Below, piece after piece: positions 56,833 through 64,000 of a stretch of 64,000 bases of DNA. Within the stretch, counting starts at the first letter, position 1, and each line of letters opens with the position of its first letter. The position numbers were made by a program, and so were the translations under genes. The notes beneath the pieces are model-generated. The model searched no databases. It saw only the letters and a list, made by a program, of their open reading frames with translations, and was not told the origin of the DNA. The DNA comes from Aristolochia californica (Eukaryota; Streptophyta; Magnoliopsida; Piperales; Aristolochiaceae), in contig JARWKL010000001.1 in the NCBI GenBank assembly GCA_029961685.1, positions 51,300,062 to 51,364,061 of the forward strand, written 5' to 3'.

Positions 56833-58320
56833 CTAAAATAGCCTATGGGCACAAAGGGGGAAGAAGTGGAGAGTTGTAGCATGACTACCCCTTAACAACA
56901 CTAGTTTGCCTTCCGACACGAAGCTCATTGCTAATGCCAAGAAGTCCCACAAAATTGGGCCAAATGTTTGCAACCACTTAAACCTCGAGCACCATATCAA
57001 ATCCGACGAGAGGAATGACAAAAAATTCAGTGGTAAAGTGAGTGTTACCAATAGAAATTGTACCCCCTTGTTAACCCCATAGCTCGGAACCTTTTTACCA
57101 TTGGCGATTGAAACTGGCAACTGGGTGAGGTTGGATCCCAAGTCGGAGCTGTTTTGCCGCTGTCACGCTGAGGAAGTTATGTGTGCGGCCCGAGTCCACT
57201 AATCCCACCAATTTCCTGGTCAGTAACTTTGACTTGCACTTGCATGGTTTTGGCCGACTTCTGGGCATGCAAGGAAGTTTCTAGTTCAGCCTCCTCTGGA
57301 GTATCCTTGGGTGGTTCTTCTTCCTCTGCCCATGCTTCCAATTCCAACCAAAACAATCTTTTACATTGGTGGCCAGCCCGGTAAGGTTCGTCACAATTAT
57401 AGTAGAGGTTCTTCGCTCTTCGGTTAGCCATTTCCATCCTGGTTAATTTTTTGATATAAGAGGGAGGGCTGTGGTGGGGGGGGGGGGGGGGGGGGGGGGG
57501 GGGCGGGGTGGGTAGTTGTAGGGTGGTGGCGTTGGTGGTGCTGTCATCGGAGGCGAATAATTTCTCCCCCCTTGCCAGCCACTCCTCTTATTCTGAATAT
57601 GTTGTCTTGCTTCCATTGCCCGAGCCAAATTCATCGCTTGCCCCAAATCAGTAGGCACGTGGAGTTCCACCTCTAACTTCAATGAATCATTAAGCCATGT
57701 TGTGAACAAATTTACCTGTTGGTCTCTTCGAACTAGGTGGCTGGTTTGAGCTATTTTTTTCCTGAAATTGAGTCTGGTATGCTTCCACTACACCGGTCTG
57801 TCTTAACAAGACCAAGTCCCCCAAGGGATTGTTGTAAGTTTTCGGTCTGAACCGTATCGTGCATAGCTCTTTAAACTCTTCCCAATCCACGACCAGGCGG
57901 TCCAATTCCACTTGATGGAACCAGAGTTGAGCTTCATTCAGCAAGTGGAAGGCAGTTAAGCTCACCTTGTCCATGTCAGATGTGCCTTGGTAGTAAAAAA
58001 AAAATTCAAATCTATGTAACAAGAATAAAGGGGTCGACGGACCCGGTGTAGGTGGGGAAATCAAGTTTGGTGTACCTAGGTACTGACCCTCCACCTTGTG
58101 CCAGTAGACCGTTGCGCCCCGTATGTTGTTCTCCCCCTCTGCTGTAGGAGTGCTCTTCCATCCTTCGTGTAGTGTCTGGAGGTCGGTTTAATCCCCCCAC
58201 AATTTCAAAAACTCTGCTTGTGATATGTTCCATCATTTCTGCCATTCGAGCTGCATTTTCTGTCCTCATTTCTCTGGCAAGGTTTCTCAGCTCTTCACTA
58301 TGGAACAGGTCCCCCATGTT
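56833..58320 (-). pseudogene. Ty3/gypsy gag and protease fragment
   Basis: Minus-strand order: gag start (58320, MGDLFHSEELRNLAREMRTE), GSVPRYTKLDFPTY, the gag core KVSLTAFHLLNEAQLWFHQV with DWEEFKELCTIRF and LVLLRQTGVVEAYQTQF (to 57690), LNDSLKLEVELHVP and AMNLARAMEARQ (57709-57443), a Pro-rich linker caused by the G homopolymer, the zinc knuckle CDEPYRAGHQCKR (near 57390), then the protease-like stretch ending QTFGPILWDFLALAMSF (57141-56833). The gag/knuckle arrangement is that of chromodomain-bearing plant gypsy elements. Stops and frameshifts separate the parts; RT is absent. Confidence 0.87.
57476..57503. repeat. 28-base G homopolymer in gypsy gag
   Basis: 28 uninterrupted G residues, encoding a poly-proline run on the minus strand between the gag core and the zinc knuckle. 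A natural Pro-rich linker (CCN codons) probably seeded the expansion. Confidence 0.85.
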
Positions 58321-58340
58321 ACCCTGCTCTGATACCAAGA

Positions 58341-59365
58341 TGTTAGGGTCCCTAGTAATGGATATTGTAACACAGCGTGGGACACATAAATCCAGTGCAG
58401 AGTGGGTCCTCCAAGTTGTTCTGGTCTGGTTCAAGGCAGAACCCTCCATAAGGTACCGAACCCAGTCTGAACAGTAGCTCACTGCTGTTCTTTGGCTGAA
58501 GTGGGTATCAACCCACTGGTACTCTTGTAGCAGATGGCAGTCGTGAGCTGCTGGATGTTGGTCAGATCTGGGCAGTAGCTCTCTGCTGCTATCGGTGGAA
58601 CTAGGTAGCCACGCTTGTTGTGCCTGATGGCAGAACAACAATGAAATGTTGGTTGGGCGAGGTCTGAGTAGCAGCTTCTTGTTGTTCTTGGCGGAAATTC
58701 GGCACCACCTCCCTGGTAGCTTGGCTCACTCAAAAGCCCCCTCCCCCTCCCTGCTTTGCTCACTAGAAGGGCTACAACCTCCCTGCTGCTCTTCCGACTA
58801 AACCCAGCAACAACACCCCGAGGTGTTGTCCCATCTGCAATGGAAATTTGCTCTGTGGTAAAACACAACGAACAACAACACCAGAGACCAGAGATGGTCC
58901 GTGCTGTTGTTCTGGGATTAGATCTGTAAAACGGGAAGAGATAGAGGTGAAGAGGGAGAGATTAGAGGGATAACTAGAGCTCAAAGGGGAACTCCAACCC
59001 TGAGCTCGTCAAGGAGAACTCGGGATCCTATTTTTGGCCAAAATGAACTTGTCCTTCCATATTCCATCTTCCATCTTCCATCTTCCCTCCTACATATGCT
59101 CGACGCCAACTATAGTTTAGGAAAAAAAATTACAAAAATGCCCTTGAGGCAAGGGCATAATTAATCCTGACTTAAATAAAAACAAAATTATAACTAAAGG
59201 ACTCAGTATCCAGTGACTCAGCCACGATGCCGTTGAGTAACATGGCTCGCGATCTGAGTTCATAACAGAGTATCATTTTCCTCTTTTGCCCTTGAGCTCC
59301 TATGCCTCCCATGCATGTGCATGGGTCTACATGTGTGCCACAAGTTGAAGGTAAGGTTCCTATCA
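58341..59365 (-). repeat. Gypsy LTR shared by two internal regions
   Basis: On the minus strand it begins TGATAGGAACCTTACC at 59365 directly after the purine tract AAGGAGGGGTGGAA, and ends GGGACCCTAACA at 58341, about 1025 bp. The primer-binding site TGGTATCAGAGC (58325-58336) follows after three bases, and gag begins at 58320. On the other side lies the 3' end of a gypsy pol. The LTR has sub-repeats with GCAGTAGCTC and CTGCTGTTCT. Confidence 0.75.
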
Positions 59366-59860
59366 TTCCACCCCTCCTTGAGATCAACCTTTGCCCTCAA
59401 GGTTGAAAATTTGGAAAGCGAAGGAAGTCATCCTAGCATTCCCACGTGGCTTCTTTCAGTGGGGTTTGATACCATTGAACGAGGACCTTTGTACATAAGC
59501 GAGAGTCATGTTGGACTCGCTCTTTCTTCAACATTTTTGGCTTCAATGGATGAAGAAATGGTAGAAGTGTTTTGTGCTCCTCCAAGTTGCTTTTTAAGTT
59601 GAGATAAGTGGAATACCATATGGATGGTGGATCCATCTGGTGGCCGCAAACGGTATGCCACATTGCTAATTCAATGAAGCACTTTGAAGTGTCCAAAAAT
59701 TTTTGGAGCAAGTTTTTGATTCCATCTAGTGGCCAGTGATTGTTGTCGACATTGTTGAAGCTTGAGATAGACCTAATCGCTTATGAAAACTAGATTGTCA
59801 TGTGTTTGTTGTCGTGTTGACTCTTCATGCATTGTTGCACTAAGGCAAGATGGTGCATGA
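59366..59860 (-). pseudogene. Gypsy integrase C-terminus with chromodomain
   Basis: The minus strand reads VYLKLQQCRQQSLATRWNQK, LAPKIFGHFKVL, NVAYRLRPPDGSTIHMVFHL (decayed) and the chromodomain part VLVQWYQTPLKEATWE, ending near FPNF before the polypurine tract. This is the 3' end of a gypsy pol of the same type as the gag at 56833-58320. Frameshifts are present. It is cut off near 59860. Confidence 0.82.
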
Positions 59861-60049
59861 CTAGTTTAGGGTCTGATCTTGATAAAAAATCATTTTACTT
59901 ATTCATCAAATGGATATTAGAACTATATTTTAAATATGATCTTGATGCAGAAGTTTAAATATGAAATGAAATAGATTTTAACTATATTTTTTTAATATGA
60001 AAAAAGCAAAAGGATTTGTTCTTCTAGGCAATGAAATGAAGTTTGCAAG

Positions 60050-61010
60050 TCATGCACCAAAAAATAGCATAAAAATTTTGATGCTTTATATTATCTTGTG
60101 GTTTTAGACGTAGTAGTGTTACCACATTTATTTATGTAAAGTTTGTTCATGAATATGGTGTTATTTTATGTTTGTATGTTGATGACATATTGATTATATG
60201 CATCAACATGGGGGAGGTGGTTGAAACTTGAAACTAAGAAGTATCTAACTACTATGTTCAAAATGAAAAGACATAGGTGAAGTGAATCCCATCTTAGGTG
60301 TTAAAGGTGAGAAACCATAATGAGGGTCATGTTTTAAATCAACCACTCTATATAAAGAAGATCACTGATAATTACACTCAGTTAAGAGTTAGGAATTATT
60401 ATACTCCTTACGAAACCAAAACAAAGTTGAGCATAAATTTTGGTAGGGTAATAGCACAAGGAGAGTATGCTAGTGTTATTGGAAGTTTAATTTGTGCTGA
60501 GCATTGTTTAAGAGCATATATTGCTAAAATTTAGTAGATACACTATTAATATTGAAATTTCACGTTGGAAACAAATTGGAAGAACCCAGGTTACTTAAAA
60601 TCAACCAAAAAATATAAAATAATTTATAGAATATATCTAGAGGTATTAGAAAGATGCTTTAGTGCTAGTTGTGAGGATCGCATATCCACAAGTGGATGAA
60701 TTCTTACCTTAGGTGTGGTGCTATATTTCATTGGTTTCTAAGAAGCAAACTTGTATTTCACATTCAACTATGGAATCCGAATATCTTACCTTGGTGACAA
60801 CTGGCCAAGAAGCAGAATAAATTAGGAATTTGTTATAAGCCATAAAATTATGGCCTAATCCTATGCCTCCTATATCTATACATTGTGGTAGCAATTGAAC
60901 ATTATCTAGAGCAAAATCAGCAATTTTGTAGGCTATCAATGAACTTAAGAGTTGTTGTCTAATAGATTTGCTATGATCAATTAGATGGCACCTATTTTCC
61001 ATTGTAAAAG
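60050..61010 (+). mobile_element. Copia fragment (RT end and RNase H)
   Basis: Reads GVILCLYVDDILIICINM (RT catalytic box), NNEGHVLNQPLYIKKI-like, YASVIGSLICAEHCLRAYIA and, after a gap, SKKQTCISHSTMESEYLTLV and MPPISIHCGSN, typical of Copia RT and RNase H. Both ends and several internal parts are missing, with many stops. It is a different family from Copia A-C and X. Confidence 0.8.
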
Positions 61011-62459
61011 CAACCCTAAAGCAAGGGGTTGGTTGTTGAATCTATCCTACCAGTTGCAGATCCTCATTAGATGAATTTTGTTTCCTTCAGTTTTCATAAG
61101 TTCCTCATTTTGAATCTAATTCTTATACAAAAGAGAAACTAGAAGGAAGGGAAAAGGAAGTTCTAAATCGAATTCACCCTGAGTTTGCTTTGTGGATGAT
61201 ATAAATTGCTACTGTTTTCTAAACAATCAACTTATTTGATACAAGTTGAATGATATGCTTCTAGGAGAGCCTAGTATGATTGAGCCATAGTTTAGGAGTC
61301 CTAAAAGAGTCAAATAAGTCCAAAGACAGAGCTCGAGGTCCAAGAGAAGACCACCAAGGAGGAAGAATCAAGAAGTGCAAAGAAATGCAAAATAGTCGAT
61401 ACAAGGCCAAGTGGCACCTGCAATGTATGGGCAATAGAGTCAAAGAAGATTTGAGAGGAGGAGAATCTAGCTTATCTAAAGGTAAAACAGTCCAAGAAAA
61501 TCCCCTAGAAGAGGCCACCAGCCAAGCAAGGGCAGAAATATCTATAGAAATTTCCAAAAGAGGCACCAACTCAGCATAAGAATCTACAAGTGTCAACATT
61601 TTATGTATGGCTTGGAGCATGGGTAACCCCATACCCAACCTTAATCCACGTAGAAAGATTTGGAGAAGTAGCTCTTCTCTCCCATCTATAAATAGGGAGT
61701 TCAACAAGCATTATAATCATTTTTTTTTGCCAATACAAATCCCTCTTAGCTTTAGCTAATTATTGGTTGACCCTCAATCTAAAGGTGTTTATCTTCATTG
61801 AGGAGGTTCTAACTTTTGCAAAGGTCAATTCGGTCTTCTATCCTTTTGTCTTAGTTTTACTTTGGTCTTGTTAGATTAGTGAATAATGATAATATTAGTT
61901 AGATTTTGAATAGCTTATGTGAGATAAATGTGGCAAGGATTCTCCTTAAGTGAATCAAAGTCTTAACTAGTTTATCAAGAGTTTTCAAGATTATTTAAGT
62001 ATCCATACCCTGGTCCTTATATCAATTATAGAGTCTTGTATTAAGCAGTCTAGTATCTTAAGTGTATGTTTCAAATGAGTGAAGCTTGCAAAGAAGGGTA
62101 AACATTAAGGAGTGTCCCTCTAACCAAGTCTCTTGTGAAAGTCTTTTACTAAAGTACCCTAGTCTTTCTTAGTTAAGGGATATGCTTGATAGAGTCTTGC
62201 TAGTATCCTTTTTTATCAAAAACCCATAAAAGAGCCCTTATCCATCTCCTTTAGAGTCCCCCAGCCCAAACCTAAGTCTACAACCCCAGCATTACGTCAC
62301 CTAGGTCCCCAAAACAAACTCTCCTACCCTAGTCTAGACAAGCATCGTAACAATTGGTGCAACCAATGTAGAAGGTAGAAGGAACTCCAATTCCTCCATG
62401 ACCCAGGCATTATTACCCTTTGGGAAGTTATCTTTCCCTTCCTATTCAAGTATACTTTT
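61011..62459. other. Unassigned, possibly LTR-derived
   Basis: No coding domain was recognised; a 99-codon plus frame at 61280-61579 has no motif. A TATA-like CCATCTATAAATAGGGAG lies at about 61682-61699, in a setting like an LTR promoter, and GCATCGTAACA followed by ATTGGTGCAACC near 62342-62364 could be an LTR end with a primer-binding site. These are suggestions only. Confidence 0.3.
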
Positions 62460-63900
62460 AGATACAAGTTATCTTTCCCACCAAGAATGAAATATATTCA
62501 AGTCTAGTTTCAGATGCAGTAACCTTCCGGTTGATCCAATCTCTCTATGAGAAGATATCCTCGTGAAAAATGGTAGACCAAACTTTTTCCTCGCATATGG
62601 ATAAAATGTTTTTACCTTTTTTGTATGCAAGAATATCCCAAGAAGATGCATAGGACAATATATGACGTGACAATTTATCACTAGATTGACCAAATACATG
62701 AGCAAAACAAACACGACAAATAACACGTGGGGACATAGGAAACAATGAAGCAAGAGGGAAAAACCCACATACCTTTAAGGATGGAAGATAGCACCTTGTT
62801 GACAAGAAAGAAAGTATGATAAACAACATCACCTCAGTATGACTTGGGTACATTCAAATGAAATAACATTTTATGTGCCACTTCCAACAAATGACGATTT
62901 TTACATTCAACAATTTCATTTTGTTGTGGAGTAAACATACAAGGCGATTGATGAATAATTCCTTTTTGACATAACACGTCGAATTTCTAATTAATGAATT
63001 CATGAACATTATCAGTATGCAAGACATGAATATAAGTAGCAAACTATTTTTTCATAGTATTTTAAAAAGTTTGAAATACATAAAAAGACTTCAAATTTTG
63101 TCCAAAGAAGATATACCCAAGTATATATTGAAATCATCAATAAAAGAAACGAAATATTTATAACCAAATAAACTAGTTATAGGGCAAGGAGCCCAAATGT
63201 CATAGTGAACAATTTCAAACTACTCACAAGTTTTGTCAGAGAGACTGGAAATGGATTTCGGTGAAGCTTGCAAAGCTAACATAATTCACACTGAAATGAA
63301 AGACTAGAAGAAAATATAGGAAAAAGTTGAACCAGTTTTAGCGAAGATGGATGACTTTATTGTAAATCCCATTGTAGAAGTAAAATTGCATATTGCAACG
63401 CATGTAAATTATTATCTGGCAAGTGGTTCTCCAAATAATACAATCTACCACTCTCACGTGCAGAACCAATCATCTTCTTCTCGAGATCCTGAAACGTATA
63501 ATGAATAGTGAAGAATGTTAAAAAACAACTTATCGGTTTAGTTAACTGACTATCTGACAACAAAATTAAAGAAAATTTAGGAACTAATAAAACAAACTGA
63601 GGAAACAAGAAAGACACAAGAATAATAGTACCAACTCTTTTAACAGATAAAATAGACACATCAGCTAACATAACATATTCAATATCAGAAGACTTTGTCA
63701 AACAGAGAACAAAGACGGCATACCAGACATATGAGTAGTAGTGCTTGAGTCAAAAACTCAGGTAGAGGACAAACGCACATAAAGAGCAAATATGCCTCTT
63801 AACTTACCAGAGTGGTGGTAGGTGCAAAAGCCTGAGCCACAGATGCAATAAAGGTAGTTGAAAGTTGTTTCATACGCTACACAATATGTTGTTGTTATTG
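62460..63900 (-). mobile_element. Copia fragment (pre-integrase and integrase)
   Basis: The minus strand carries, from high to low: a retroviral-protease-flanking stretch (DIEYVMLADVSILSVKRVGT), LVPKFSLILLSDSQLTKPIS (the LNLLSISQLTK block), DLEKKMIGSARESGRLYYLE (63701-63357), decayed integrase core (63240-62860) and SPRVICRVCFAHVFGQSSDK, matching the integrase C-terminal block GCVCFVH, near 62700. RT and RNase H are not seen and the fragment ends near 62460. Upstream sequence to the window edge is probably the gag side of the same element. Confidence 0.78.
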
Positions 63901-64000
63901 TAGTCACTGGTACATCTCATCTGAAGCCCCTGGTGTACCAATGTTTACCACCTCAGTAGGTGTCTCACAGCTATCATGAATGATCGAATTTTCCCATGTT
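63901..64000. other. Window edge, probable continuation of the Copia fragment
   Basis: No independent feature. Orientation of the adjacent fragment suggests protease/gag sequence would lie here and beyond the window. Confidence 0.3.

Noticed and set aside
61280..61579. A 99-codon plus-strand frame near a TATA-like box as a small gene
   Set aside because: The TATA-like box is downstream of the frame, no domain is visible, and the region looks LTR-derived.

Overview
The window is plant nuclear DNA, almost certainly from a flowering plant. It has spliced genes with GT-AG introns, a plastid-targeted chorismate synthase relic, a plant-specific group III patatin-like phospholipase, a SIP1-clade trihelix transcription factor, and many Ty1/copia and Ty3/gypsy retrotransposons primed by initiator tRNA-Met (TGGTATCAGAGC-type sites). 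The sequence alone does not give the species. Only two genes look intact: the patatin-like gene (33474-35764, minus, two exons) and the trihelix gene (52809-53741, minus, one exon). Everything else recognised is transposable-element sequence, repeats or pseudogene.

Layout. 466-5010: a 2.6-kb hAT-like non-autonomous element with an 8-bp target duplication, a small foldback MITE and a truncated second hAT-like copy. 5319-12772: a chorismate synthase pseudogene, frameshifted and with its middle exons replaced by a decayed Copia element (about 6467-11752). 13456-18235: a second Copia element with both LTRs. 18385-26215: about eleven tandem units of roughly 670 bp whose last part reads as the C-terminal tail of Copia RNase H, so this is a retrotransposon-derived satellite; it is interrupted by a 469-bp solo LTR. 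28611-30510: a Ty3/gypsy remnant split by a 0.7-kb insert. 33474-35764: the phospholipase gene. 38230-51595: a nest of LINE, Copia and pararetrovirus-like pieces. It holds a rearranged Copia element (44802-50546) whose integrase-hinge region is present three times and whose reverse transcriptase core is gone, and a perfect 358-bp TRIM element inside its LTR. 52809-53741: the trihelix gene, with a second full-length hAT-like element 0.4 kb upstream (54149-56602, inverted relative to the first). 56833-59860: a gypsy arrangement in which one 1-kb LTR sits between a pol 3' end and a gag 5' end. 60050-63900: two further decayed Copia pieces.

No operon-like or multi-gene system is visible. The interest lies in genome-structure events: a satellite born from retrotransposon sequence, nested insertions dated by target duplications, tandem rearrangements inside elements, three very long C/G homopolymers, and a key shikimate-pathway gene copy broken by a retrotransposon. 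The two intact genes are unrelated in function.
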